This document shows positions 56,290 to 64,000 of a stretch of DNA of 64,000 nucleotides, in pieces. The notes beneath the pieces are model-generated. The model was not told the origin of the DNA and ran no database searches. It worked only from the letters and a program-made list of their open reading frames with translations. The stretch is from Paenibacillus sp. Lineage in GTDB: Bacteria; Bacillota; Bacilli; Paenibacillales; YIM-B00363. Position 1 is the first letter of the stretch. Every line of letters begins with the position of its first letter. A program made the position numbers and the translations under genes. Location of the stretch: assembly GCF_031177825.1 (NCBI RefSeq), contig NZ_JAPSKE010000004.1, positions 62,001 to 126,000 on the forward strand. The letters run 5' to 3'.

Positions 56290-57873
56290 TTATTGCGTCG
56301 CCTGCGTCTTGGCGTACCATTGCTGCACGCGCTCCGTCACTTTATCGCCGCCGGCTTGACGCCAGCGCTCGACGAACTCGTCGAACTTCTCGATCGGCCA
56401 TTCCCCGATGACGATCTTCGTCAAATATTCTTGGAACAGCTTGTGGGACTGAATGTCCGGGAAGCCTTCGTAGACGGTGCTCGGCAGGCCGTCGCCCGCG
56501 ATTCTTCTCGCGTCCGCGGTGCTGACTTCGAAGATGTCCCGCACCATCTGCTGCATATCCTCCGGAATCGTCTGATCGATCCGGACGTCCATATCTTCTT
56601 TCGTCGTCAAATTCCGCATGCCGAGCGCGATCGGCTTGTCTTCGGACGGCGGCAGGAGAAGTTTCTTCCCGTCGACGACCTCGTGCTGCACGCCCTCAAT
56701 TCCGAAGCGTACGAATTCTTCATATTCCGGATTGTAGAAGAAGTCCAACAGCTTGAGCGCGTGAGGCGCTTTCTCTTCGGAAGCTTTCGGAATGATCCAC
56801 TCCGGCTCGCCCATGCTCTTCTGCGTGACGAAGCCTTCGAAGCCTTCGACCTTCGGCAGCGGCATGCCGGATACATAGGCTTCGGGCGCTCCCTGCCGCA
56901 TCGCCGTCAGGCGGTCTCTCAGGTTGGCCGGCAGATGGTACCAGCTGCCGACGAGATTGTTATTGATTTTCGCGGTCCATACGTCGCCTTTATTCAGGAA
57001 CGTCTCGTTATCCAGCAGCTTCTCCGCGTACAGATCGCGGGCGAACGCGATCGCGGCCTTCATGTTTTCGGTGACGCCGGCATATTGAATCTCGCCGTCG
57101 TACATATCCCATTCCGGGTACCCTTCCCACATCGCTACGCCGTAAATCGCGAACAAGTGATCCATCCAGCGTCCCAGTTCGCGGCCCGTCGTCGGCAGCT
57201 CGTCCGCCTTGCCGTTCCCGTTCGGATCGTTGTCGCGGAAGGCGCGAAGCATCTCCTTATACTCTTCCACCGTCTTTGGCATCTCCAAGCCGAGCTTGTC
57301 GAGCCAGTCTTGACGGATGAGAGGCGCCCGTTCGGGGACGAGGAACACCTTCGGCACGTAATAAATTTTACCGTCCTCGGATGCGGAACGAACGACGTCC
57401 CAGGCTTCCTGCGGAATGCTCTTCCATACGTTCGGCGCATACTCCGGCAGCAGGTCGTCAAGCGGCAGCGCGCCGCCCTGCTGAATCAGCGTCTGCTCGA
57501 CGCCGCCGATCGGACGCAAGATGTCCGGCAAATCGTCCGAAGCGATCATCAGGTTGACGTATTCGTTCGGCTCCGAGCCCGGAGGCGTCGTAACAAGCTC
57601 GTATTCGACCCCCGTTTGCTCCGCGACATACTGAACGTGCGGGTCGTCGCTGCCGGGAATCGTTCCGACGCCCATGTGGCTCTTGAACACTTTGATTTTC
57701 ACAGGCGCTTCCGCGCCTTCGGCTTCCGCTCCCGTTCCCGTCTGCGCAGGAGCTTCCGTTTTCGTTTCGCCGCCGGACGTCCCGCCCGCGCCGCAGCCGG
57801 CGATCGCGGTGAACGCGAACGTTACGATCAGCGCGACCGTCGCGTACGGTCTTTTCAACCATTTCGACATCAT
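56290..57873 (-). CDS. Solute-binding lipoprotein of a sugar ABC importer
   Basis: This 527-residue lipoprotein has lipobox TAIAGC (Cys27) and a Gly/Glu-rich linker (to about 58), and belongs to the LplA-type solute-binding family (DDLPDILRPIGGVEQTLIQ, YDGEIQYAGVTENMKAAIAF). It would bind pectic oligomers and hand them to the two permeases transcribed ahead of it. AGGAGGG precedes the ATG at 57873; the next codon is also ATG. Confidence 0.9.
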   Translation of the reverse strand: MMSKWLKRPYATVALIVTFAFTAIAGCGAGGTSGGETKTEAPAQTGTGAEAEGAEAPVKIKVFKSHMGVGTIPGSDDPHVQYVAEQTGVEYELVTTPPGSEPNEYVNLMIASDDLPDILRPIGGVEQTLIQQGGALPLDDLLPEYAPNVWKSIPQEAWDVVRSASEDGKIYYVPKVFLVPERAPLIRQDWLDKLGLEMPKTVEEYKEMLRAFRDNDPNGNGKADELPTTGRELGRWMDHLFAIYGVAMWEGYPEWDMYDGEIQYAGVTENMKAAIAFARDLYAEKLLDNETFLNKGDVWTAKINNNLVGSWYHLPANLRDRLTAMRQGAPEAYVSGMPLPKVEGFEGFVTQKSMGEPEWIIPKASEEKAPHALKLLDFFYNPEYEEFVRFGIEGVQHEVVDGKKLLLPPSEDKPIALGMRNLTTKEDMDVRIDQTIPEDMQQMVRDIFEVSTADARRIAGDGLPSTVYEGFPDIQSHKLFQEYLTKIVIGEWPIEKFDEFVERWRQAGGDKVTERVQQWYAKTQATQ

Positions 57874-57935
57874 TGCGAACCCTCCTAATATATGCTCAGT
57901 AATCTATACCAAACCGAGCGACTCGGCTTAATACC

Positions 57936-58805
57936 TTACTCCTTCAAAGACCCCAGCATGGCGCCCTTCACGAAATACTTTTGCAGGTATGGATACACCA
58001 AGATGATCGGAATCGTTGCGAAAATGATCGTCGCCGCCTTCAGCGTCGTCGTATTAAAGTCGTAATCTCCGAGGAACAGATTGACGGCGGCCAGCTCCTC
58101 CGGCGATGTCAAGTACGAGCGCAGCTTCATCTGCAGCGGCCACATCGACGGATCGCGAAGGAAGAGCACCGCCCGTTGGAACGTGTTCCAATACCCTACC
58201 GCGTAAAACAGACCGACGGTAGCGAGCACCGGCTTCGACAACGGCAAGTAAATTTGAAACAAAATTCGGAAGTCGGAGCAGCCGTCGATTCGCGCCGAAT
58301 CGTCCAGCTCCCCGGGAATGCCCATAAAAAACGTCCGGATGATGATCATATTGAAGGTCCCGATCACGCCCGGAATAATGAGAGCCCAAAGCGAATTCAT
58401 CAGCCCCAGCTCCCGCACCGTCAGGAAAAACGGAATCATCGGCGCGTTGAAGATCATCGTAATGACGATGCCGAGCATGACCGGCTTGCGAAGCAGAAAC
58501 TCTCTTCTCGACAGCGGGAACGCGGTCAGCAAGGAGAAGAACATGCTGATCAGCGTACCGACCACCGTAATATACACCGTAATGCCGAACGATCTCCATA
58601 GCTCCTCGGTCTGAAGAATGTGCGCCCAAGAGCCCGTCGTAAACTCCACGGGAAGCAGGAACACCTTCTTCGAGTCGGCCGCGATCGGCGAGCTGAACGA
58701 CATGGCGAGCAGATGCAGGAGCGGCATAATCATCGTCGCCGCGGCCGCGGTTAAGAACGCATAATTCAAAGCGTTGAACGACTTTCCACCGAACGATAGT
58801 CTCAT
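57936..58805 (-). CDS. Sugar ABC permease, YtcP/LplC type
   Basis: This 289-residue permease has six membrane helices and the EAA-type segment RIDGCSDFRILFQIYLPLSK. Its ATG follows the TAA stop of the partner permease with no gap. It is the MalG-like subunit. As in the other locus, no ATPase is encoded. Confidence 0.92.
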   Translation of the reverse strand: MRLSFGGKSFNALNYAFLTAAAATMIMPLLHLLAMSFSSPIAADSKKVFLLPVEFTTGSWAHILQTEELWRSFGITVYITVVGTLISMFFSLLTAFPLSRREFLLRKPVMLGIVITMIFNAPMIPFFLTVRELGLMNSLWALIIPGVIGTFNMIIIRTFFMGIPGELDDSARIDGCSDFRILFQIYLPLSKPVLATVGLFYAVGYWNTFQRAVLFLRDPSMWPLQMKLRSYLTSPEELAAVNLFLGDYDFNTTTLKAATIIFATIPIILVYPYLQKYFVKGAMLGSLKE

Positions 58806-59774
58806 TTACCACAACCCCTGTTCCGATTTTCGGGCGAGACGGTTAAAGACCCAAAGCAGAATGAATCCGATCACGGATTGGAACAGCCCGATCGCCGTCG
58901 TTACGCTGTACTGCCCTTGAAGCACGCCCGCCCGGTAAACGTAGGTCTCAATAATGTCGCCTACCGAATACGTCATCGGCGTCAGCAGGTTAAAGATCTG
59001 ATCGAAGCCGAGCTCCAAGAAGTTGCCGATGTTCAGCAGGAAGAGCACCAAGATCGTCGGCGCCATGGAAGGAAGCGTGATGTAGATCGTCTGCTTCCAC
59101 CGGTTCGCGCCGTCCATGACCGCCGCTTCGTACAAATTCGGATTGATGCCGGTAATCGCGGCAAGGTAGACGATCGTTCCCCAGCCGACCTCCTTCCATA
59201 TGCCCGACAGCACGACGATCGATCGGAAATAACGCTCCTCTTGCATGTACAAGATCGGCTCGAAGCCTAGCCATCCGCGGATTTGATTCATGACGCCTTG
59301 CGTAGCCAGCAGCTCGAAGACGATGCCGCCGACGACGACCCAAGACAAGAAGTGCGGCAAGTAAAACAAGCTTTGCAGCGTACGTTTGGCGAGCATCCAC
59401 CTGACTTCGTTGAAGAGCAGCGCAAGGATGATCGGCGCAGGGAACCCGAAGATTAATTGGTATAATGCGATGACCGCGGTGTTTCGCAGCACCTGATAAA
59501 AATCTTGGTACGTAAACAAAAAGACGAAATTTTCGAACCATACCCATGGACTTCCTAAGATGCCGTTAAAAATTTGGTAGTCCTGGAACGCGATGACGCT
59601 CCCCGCTAGCGGTACATATTTGAATATCACGTAGTACGCGATCCCGGGAAGGATCATCAAGTACAGCATCCAATGCTTCTTCATATTGCGCAGGTACCGA
59701 TTCTCCGACCGCTTCCGCTGCGCATCGATTTGCATCGGAATGCCGCGATCCGCGCTTGCCGGCGTCGTTGCCAT
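58806..59774 (-). CDS. lplB: Sugar ABC permease, LplB type
   Basis: This 322-residue MalF-like permease has MKKHWMLYLMILPGIAYYVI at the first helix and YEAAVMDGANRWKQTIYITL as its EAA loop. It is the first gene of the pectin operon, with GGGAGGTCGGGG before its ATG. The short palindrome upstream may be a control site. Confidence 0.92.
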   Translation of the reverse strand: MATTPASADRGIPMQIDAQRKRSENRYLRNMKKHWMLYLMILPGIAYYVIFKYVPLAGSVIAFQDYQIFNGILGSPWVWFENFVFLFTYQDFYQVLRNTAVIALYQLIFGFPAPIILALLFNEVRWMLAKRTLQSLFYLPHFLSWVVVGGIVFELLATQGVMNQIRGWLGFEPILYMQEERYFRSIVVLSGIWKEVGWGTIVYLAAITGINPNLYEAAVMDGANRWKQTIYITLPSMAPTILVLFLLNIGNFLELGFDQIFNLLTPMTYSVGDIIETYVYRAGVLQGQYSVTTAIGLFQSVIGFILLWVFNRLARKSEQGLW

Positions 59775-59830
59775 CTTTCCCCGACCTCCCTCCTGATGTT
59801 CTCATGGACATCGTAACGGCGGCGGCCGGT

Positions 59831-59847
59831 ATGTACAATCGTTACAT
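59831..59847. promoter_or_regulatory. Palindrome upstream of the pectin operon
   Basis: ATGTACAATCGTTACAT, with 5-base arms around 7 bases, lies 57 bases before the first gene of the operon. It could be a regulator site. It is not a cre, since the central CG is out of register. The rest of 59775-60054 shows nothing recognisable. Confidence 0.35.
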
Positions 59848-60054
59848 CTTCCACCGAATGCGCAAATCTGTGAAACCTCGTCGTACCGCGTAGGTACGCG
59901 GGTTTATCGGCCCATGCTGGAGAGACGGTTTGCTCCGTGGAAGATCGGTTCATTCGGGTATGGCAAAGAACTAACCAGCCTGCGACGGGTTTATCGCGAT
60001 CGGATCCAGTGATGATTTGCGCGATCTGCATCCAACGAACGGCATTCAGTCAAG

Positions 60055-60082
60055 AAAAAAGACGCCTATCCAGCAAGGCGTC
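60055..60082 (-). terminator. Intrinsic terminator of the small ORF
   Basis: GACGCC / GGCGTC on the minus strand, followed by TTTTTT. The left arm overlaps the stop codon of the 51-residue gene. Confidence 0.82.
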
Positions 60083-60221
60083 CCAGTTCCTTGATATGAT
60101 ATTCAGCAGATTGTTCCAACTTCCACTGGATCTCCTTGTCATAACAACTCACGATCAAGGCTGTGTTGTACCCGTAACACCAACTGTTCCAAACCATTCG
60201 AATCTTGATAATGATGTTCAT
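60066..60221 (-). CDS. Small protein of unknown function
   Basis: This 51-residue frame has a strong site, GGGAGGAG, eight bases before its ATG, and an intrinsic terminator overlapping its stop. These two signals make it likely to be real. It opens MNIIIKIRMVWNSWCYGYN and has a mixed, partly charged C-terminal half, SAEYHIKELGRLAG. I do not recognise it. It lies between the pectin operon's start and the amidase gene. Confidence 0.6.
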   Translation of the reverse strand: MNIIIKIRMVWNSWCYGYNTALIVSCYDKEIQWKLEQSAEYHIKELGRLAG

Positions 60222-60410
60222 CCGCTTCTCCTCCCAAGTAGGAAAATAGGCAAGCACACATCGTATCCTTATCGGCTTGGTTCTCGGCTTGATTCCCAGG
60301 TGCAGGATCATTTTTTCTCATATTCTCATCCCTTCCCAGTCGAATATGCGTTTAGTTTCACGCAAAAATCCTTCAAATTATGTACTGGAAGAGGAGCCTT
60401 TTCCCATTTG

Positions 60411-60461
60411 AACGCCATTGGTACTTACGAAAGGAGGCCGCCGGTCAGAGCCCGACAGCCT
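60411..60461 (-). terminator. Dispersed hairpin element, copy at amidase end
   Basis: The stretch from GCCATTGGTACTTACGA to GACAGCCTCGTTACGTTG lines up with the ribD copy (GCTGCCAGTTAGTAGAACGA to GGCAGCCTCGTCATGTTG). The stem pairs GAGGC with GCCTC. It is 44 bases past the amidase stop. Confidence 0.5.
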
Positions 60462-60504
60462 CGTTACGTTGTTGTATAAATCTCTTTTTTACCGGTAGCT
60501 TTTA

Positions 60505-61995
60505 TTACACTTGAACTGGATCGGTCGGCGCGAAACGGTGTTTGCTGGCTTGTTCGTAGGCGTAGGCAAGTCGGAAAAGTATGGGCTCGCTGTAGGCGGC
60601 TCCAACGAAAGTAATTCCCTGCGGACCTTTGGTCGTGTAGCCGCCTTCGGCGATGATTCCTGTCTCCGCATACCCTCCTGGCACGGTAATCGCTGGATAA
60701 CCTGCGCGCGCAGACAAATCGAGCCCTTCTTCGTTGCCCAGGAACAACAAAGCGTCTAGCCGATATTCGCGGATCGCGTGGTCGATGCCCTGATCCCGGG
60801 AAACCTCGCGGTTAAGGCGCAAACTCTCGGCATACTCCGGTTCGGACAATGTGCCGCTTGTTCCATTCGACCAGATCAGCGTGTTTTGTCCATATTTAAG
60901 CGCTACGTCGCGATTTGCTTCGTTATAAGCGATAAGTTCATCTAACGTCCGAACGGAAGCGCCGGGTCCAGCCTTGGCGAGATAATCGTTCAGCCCTTTT
61001 TTGAATTCGAAATGCATCACTTCCCAATTCCACTTCGCACTCTCACAAGGCAATGATACCGGGTCGACGACGGTCGCTCCGAGTTCTCTGCACAGAGTGA
61101 TCGCCCGCTCTATAATCACGGCACGAGCTTTATCCAGTCCTTGATAATAATGCCGCGGAACGCCAATTCTCGCGCCTTGCAAACCGTTCGGGTCTAAGAA
61201 TGAAGTATAATCCGTATACGCTATTCGCCTATTCCCATTCATGGCTGCATCTTCTGGATCCGCCGCCGTCATGGCGCCAAGCAAAATCGCCGCGTCCCTG
61301 ACCGTACGCGTCATCGGACCGGCCGTATCTTGGCTATGCGTGATCGGGATAATACCTGTACGACTTACAAGCCCGACAGTCGGCTTTAGGCCGACAAGGC
61401 AATTTTGCGAGGACGGGCTGATGATCGAACCCGACGTTTCTGTACCAATTGCGGCGGTACACAGATTCGCGGCAACTGCCGCGCCGGAGCCTGAACTCGA
61501 ACCGCCCACGAACAACTCGCCGGGACCGTAGGGATTTAGTGTCTGACCTCCCCTGGAGCTATACCCCGCCCACATCGTGCCCGACATGAAATTCGCCCAT
61601 TCTGTCATGTTTGCCTTGCCAAGGAAAACAGTTCCCGCAGCTCTTAATTGCGCGGCCACGGCCGAATCCGTCGGAGCGAAATGTTCCGCAAGCGCGACCG
61701 AACCGGCGCTAGTATGCATGTTGTCACCTGTGTCGATATTGTCCTTGAGCAAGATAGGGATGCCGTGAAGCGGTCCGCGAACTCCACGCTCCCGCCGCTC
61801 CGCGTCAAGCGCCTCCGCGACCGCGATCGCATCCGGGTTGATCTCTAGCACTGCTTTCAGCTTAGGGTTAAGCCGTTCGATACGGTTCAAATACCAACGC
61901 ACGCAAGCCACCGACGTTAGCGAGCCTGATTCCATCGCCAACTGCAACGAAACGATGTCTGCTTCTATCAAACAATCATTTTCAATTTTGTCCAT
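60505..61995 (-). CDS. Amidase signature family enzyme
   Basis: This 496-residue amidase has the signature set: the catalytic Lys in PILLKDNIDTGDNMHTSAGS, the Ser motif GGSSSGSGAAVAANL, and the nucleophile region GTETSGSIISPSS. Members hydrolyse amides such as aliphatic or aryl amides, or act in Glu-tRNA amidation. Here there are no gatB/gatC partners, so a stand-alone catabolic amidase is likely. AAAGGAGAG precedes the ATG. The substrate is not determined. Confidence 0.92.
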   Translation of the reverse strand: MDKIENDCLIEADIVSLQLAMESGSLTSVACVRWYLNRIERLNPKLKAVLEINPDAIAVAEALDAERRERGVRGPLHGIPILLKDNIDTGDNMHTSAGSVALAEHFAPTDSAVAAQLRAAGTVFLGKANMTEWANFMSGTMWAGYSSRGGQTLNPYGPGELFVGGSSSGSGAAVAANLCTAAIGTETSGSIISPSSQNCLVGLKPTVGLVSRTGIIPITHSQDTAGPMTRTVRDAAILLGAMTAADPEDAAMNGNRRIAYTDYTSFLDPNGLQGARIGVPRHYYQGLDKARAVIIERAITLCRELGATVVDPVSLPCESAKWNWEVMHFEFKKGLNDYLAKAGPGASVRTLDELIAYNEANRDVALKYGQNTLIWSNGTSGTLSEPEYAESLRLNREVSRDQGIDHAIREYRLDALLFLGNEEGLDLSARAGYPAITVPGGYAETGIIAEGGYTTKGPQGITFVGAAYSEPILFRLAYAYEQASKHRFAPTDPVQV

Positions 61996-62114
61996 TATTG
62001 AGACTCTCCTTTTTAATGTCTGCTATAGATGCGTTCGACGAATGGACCTGAAGTCCTTTAAGCTCATACCAATGTCAATGAAGTAGTACCAAGATTCCTG
62101 CTTCCGTTGCATTT

Positions 62115-62155
62115 GTTGGACAGTAAACGGCAGCCGATCTTTGAGGTCGGCTGCC
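62115..62155 (-). terminator. Dispersed hairpin element, copy at SDR end
   Basis: GGCAGCCGA (62129-62137) / TCGGCTGCC (62147-62155), a perfect 9-base stem, with the diverged flank TTGGACAGTAA on its distal side. It lies 36 bases past the stop of the minus-strand SDR gene. Confidence 0.6.
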
Positions 62156-62191
62156 ACTGGATCGATGTGACCATTGACGATTACACAGCAA

Positions 62192-62986
62192 TTAAAATAT
62201 TGTCGGTACCATTCCTCCGTCCATGCGAATCGGAGATCCTTTGAAAGCCGAAGCCATCGGGCTGCAGATGAAAGCGGCCAAGCGGCCGATCTCTGCAGGT
62301 CTGATAAACCTTTGGATCTCGGATTGAGGCAGGTTCTTCGTCATAAAGTCTTTTTCTTTATCTTCGAACGTCTCTCCTTCGTTTGGATCAATGCTTTCGA
62401 TGATCTGCTGCACCTTCTCGGAGAGGGTCGGACCCGGAAGGATCGTATTCACGGTAACCTCGGTCCCCCGCGTTAGCTTGGACATGCTCTTGGACAACGA
62501 CAACAGCATGGATTTGGTCACGCAATATTGAGGCATTTGGCCGGAAGGCATGACGGCCTCCTCGCTCGCAATAAAAATAATACGGCCATATTCACTTCTC
62601 AACATAGAGGGCATATAGAACTTGATAAGGTTGTTGGCGGCGAGTACATTCGTGCGGATGTACTTTTCCCATACCGTATCGTCCGCGTCGTCATAGGACA
62701 TGATCTCATAGATGCCCATGCTGTTAACGAGAATATCGACGTGAGGGAATTTCGCGAATATAGCTTCTCTTTGCTGCTCATCTGTGAGATCGGCCGCAGC
62801 ATTCTGAGGACGCGTCCCCGGGAACTCCAATTGGATTTCCGCAACCGTGCGCTCAACGTCATCGTTGTTCCGACCATTTATGAGTACATGAACGCCTTCT
62901 CTCGCAAGTTCAAGGGCAATCGCTTTACCGATTCCCTTGGTAGATCCCGTTACTAAAGCAATCTTACTTTTCAATCCCATATCCAT
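62192..62986 (-). CDS. SDR-family oxidoreductase
   Basis: This 264-residue short-chain dehydrogenase has the cofactor motif TGSTKGIGKA (about 14-23), the INGR NADP-type Arg region, the NSMG motif, and the catalytic Tyr/Lys in YCVTKS. It should use NADP(H) to reduce or oxidise a carbonyl or hydroxyl substrate that is not known. It is a single unit with a hairpin element past its stop. An AraC regulator lies just upstream on the same strand. Confidence 0.9.
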   Translation of the reverse strand: MDMGLKSKIALVTGSTKGIGKAIALELAREGVHVLINGRNNDDVERTVAEIQLEFPGTRPQNAAADLTDEQQREAIFAKFPHVDILVNSMGIYEIMSYDDADDTVWEKYIRTNVLAANNLIKFYMPSMLRSEYGRIIFIASEEAVMPSGQMPQYCVTKSMLLSLSKSMSKLTRGTEVTVNTILPGPTLSEKVQQIIESIDPNEGETFEDKEKDFMTKNLPQSEIQRFIRPAEIGRLAAFICSPMASAFKGSPIRMDGGMVPTIF

Positions 62987-63061
62987 CAGTCTGGCACTCC
63001 TTATGTTTTGGATAGGGATAATGTTATCTCGTTTCGCTTAAACGGTAACTAGCGTGAGACG

Positions 63062-63823
63062 TCAACTCTCTTGCGCGACGCGCCAATTAGCGGGAGTCTC
63101 CCCTTCCCATGATCGAAACGCACGATAGAACGAATTTTGGTCCTCGTAGCCTACAAGAAAGGCTACCTCTTTAATCTCCAGCGACGAGTCTGCCAGGTAT
63201 AAGAGTGCCTGTTCATGTCTGGTCTGCGATAGCAGCTTCTTAAAGCTTATCCCCTCTTCCGTCAGTCGGCGCTGCAACGTACGATCGCTCACTAGTTCGT
63301 TGGCTACGGTTTGAATGTCGATTCGCCCTCGCGTCAGGCATCGCGAAAGTATCCATTTGACTTTATCGCGAATTGTGCGCTTGCTCTGATGTTCATCCAA
63401 CGTTCGATCTAGGGCGGGAGTTAGAATATCGAGTAGTTCTTCGTTGTACGACGCGAAGGGACGGTTCAGATCATCTCGATGTAACGTTAGCCGATTGTGG
63501 TCCGTCCCCGTCCGAACGCTGCAACCGAAATATCCTTCAAGAACTTTAACGTCGCCCGCGGGATGGATGAATTCGACGGAATGAGCCGTCAGGTGACGTC
63601 CGGTTCCCCGGCGTCCAAGCTCAAGCAGGTAGGCGAATGTGATGCCGATAAGCACTGGCGGTCCGGGTCGCTCCGCATATTGCCACTCTACTTCAATCGA
63701 GCATCGTTCACCCTCTTCACGAATGTACAAGTTTTCGGGAGGGCACATTTGCTTGTAGCTCCGCATTCGATTCAGCGCGTCCCGATAGTCGCGAGCGTAT
63801 GGTCCACGGAGACTGTGGACCAT
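63062..63823 (-). CDS. AraC-family regulator, arabinose-binding-like N-terminus, possibly truncated
   Basis: This 253-residue protein has a C-terminal AraC domain with TVANELVSDRTLQRRLTEEG and SLEIKEVAFLVGYEDQNSFY, and an N-terminal part like the Arabinose_bd domain of OruR-type regulators (DYRDALNRMRSYKQM). The usual domain is about 80 residues longer at the front. The preceding frame has a stop and no clear continuation, so the gene may be truncated. GGTAGGA sits just before the ATG. It may control the SDR gene beside it. Confidence 0.75.
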   Translation of the reverse strand: MVHSLRGPYARDYRDALNRMRSYKQMCPPENLYIREEGERCSIEVEWQYAERPGPPVLIGITFAYLLELGRRGTGRHLTAHSVEFIHPAGDVKVLEGYFGCSVRTGTDHNRLTLHRDDLNRPFASYNEELLDILTPALDRTLDEHQSKRTIRDKVKWILSRCLTRGRIDIQTVANELVSDRTLQRRLTEEGISFKKLLSQTRHEQALLYLADSSLEIKEVAFLVGYEDQNSFYRAFRSWEGETPANWRVAQES

Positions 63824-63932
63824 TGTTATCCTACCGGATCGATCCCGTCAGTTACAGGCATGCCAAAAAATACAAATTAGCGTTGGACGGTTCCGTCGCC
63901 GCGCTTTCATTTTCTGTAGGTAGTTCTTATGC

Positions 63933-64000
63933 TCATGATCGTAATCCTTTTTTGTGTTCTAAAAACGACTCGACCTGTTCGATGAGTACATCTAGATCGT
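63933..64000 (-). CDS. 3' end of a gene entering the window
   Basis: The minus strand is open from the window edge and ends DLDVLIEQVESFLEHKK and then TGA. It is the C-terminus of a gene that begins outside the window. The family cannot be told from these 21 residues. Confidence 0.4.
   Translation of the reverse strand, partial: DLDVLIEQVESFLEHKKGLRS

Noticed and set aside
56293..57888. Plus-strand open frame of 531 codons opposite the solute-binding protein
   Set aside because: It mirrors the real gene and has no recognisable domain or ribosome binding site.
1..64000. CRISPR array, prophage, rRNA or tRNA genes
   Set aside because: No regular repeat-spacer pattern, phage structural genes or RNA gene structures were seen.

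Overview
The window looks like chromosomal DNA of a spore-forming member of the Paenibacillaceae (Paenibacillus or Cohnella type). The supporting signs are a Spo0E-like phosphatase, an SLH-domain surface protein remnant, lipoproteins with Firmicute lipoboxes, LplB/YtcP-type sugar permeases without a local ATPase, a YesN-type membrane AraC regulator, strong AGGAGG ribosome binding sites, frequent GTG/TTG starts, and an IS110-type transposase start. Nearly all genes are on the minus strand. No rRNA, tRNA or CRISPR array was seen.

Positions 1 to about 28,650 are a patchwork of small housekeeping and accessory genes mixed with many broken genes. Intact genes include two APH-fold kinases, an esterase, a Nudix hydrolase, a VOC protein, an AraC regulator, oligoendopeptidase F, riboflavin genes ribA-ribD, an MGT-type glycosyltransferase, a DUF2974 hydrolase, a lipoprotein, a MalT-like LuxR regulator and a Spo0E-like protein. 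Broken pieces include rsgA, a sigma-70/DUF1835 fusion, a WYL regulator, an ArsR/SRPBCC regulator, a GLUG/SLH surface protein, a Nudix stub, an Old Yellow Enzyme gene and two IS110 left ends. Two large unfamiliar genes at 10,706-15,857 (1213 and 495 residues) form a tight pair and are the best candidate for an undescribed system. A cyclic di-GMP-I riboswitch with its own promoter and terminator lies upstream of ribA-ribD. A leader peptide followed by two terminators precedes the rsgA remnant.

Positions 28,673-39,085 hold a first carbohydrate locus: a GH38 alpha-mannosidase, a solute-binding lipoprotein, two permeases, a secreted propeller-like protein with a decayed second copy beside it, and a divergent GntR/LacI-type regulator. 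Three similar CCCTCCG/CGGAGGG hairpins lie just upstream of three of these genes.

Positions 39,308-59,774 hold a second, GC-rich locus for pectin or rhamnogalacturonan use. In transcription order it has two permeases, a solute-binding lipoprotein, a Gfo/Idh oxidoreductase, a GH105 hydrolase, a YesN-type sensor regulator, an unassigned glycosidase-like protein, a PL22 oligogalacturonate lyase, a second GH105, a GH95 enzyme and a large secreted PL1 pectate lyase. The implied route is extracellular cleavage, import of oligomers, then intracellular lyase and unsaturated-uronyl hydrolase steps. Internal hairpins probably tune expression of single genes, and a cre-like site sits in front of the pectate lyase.

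Positions 59,775-64,000 return to accessory genes: a small unknown protein, an amidase, an SDR oxidoreductase, an AraC regulator and the 3' end of another gene. A hairpin element with a conserved flank recurs downstream of minus-strand genes across the window and looks like a dispersed terminator cassette.
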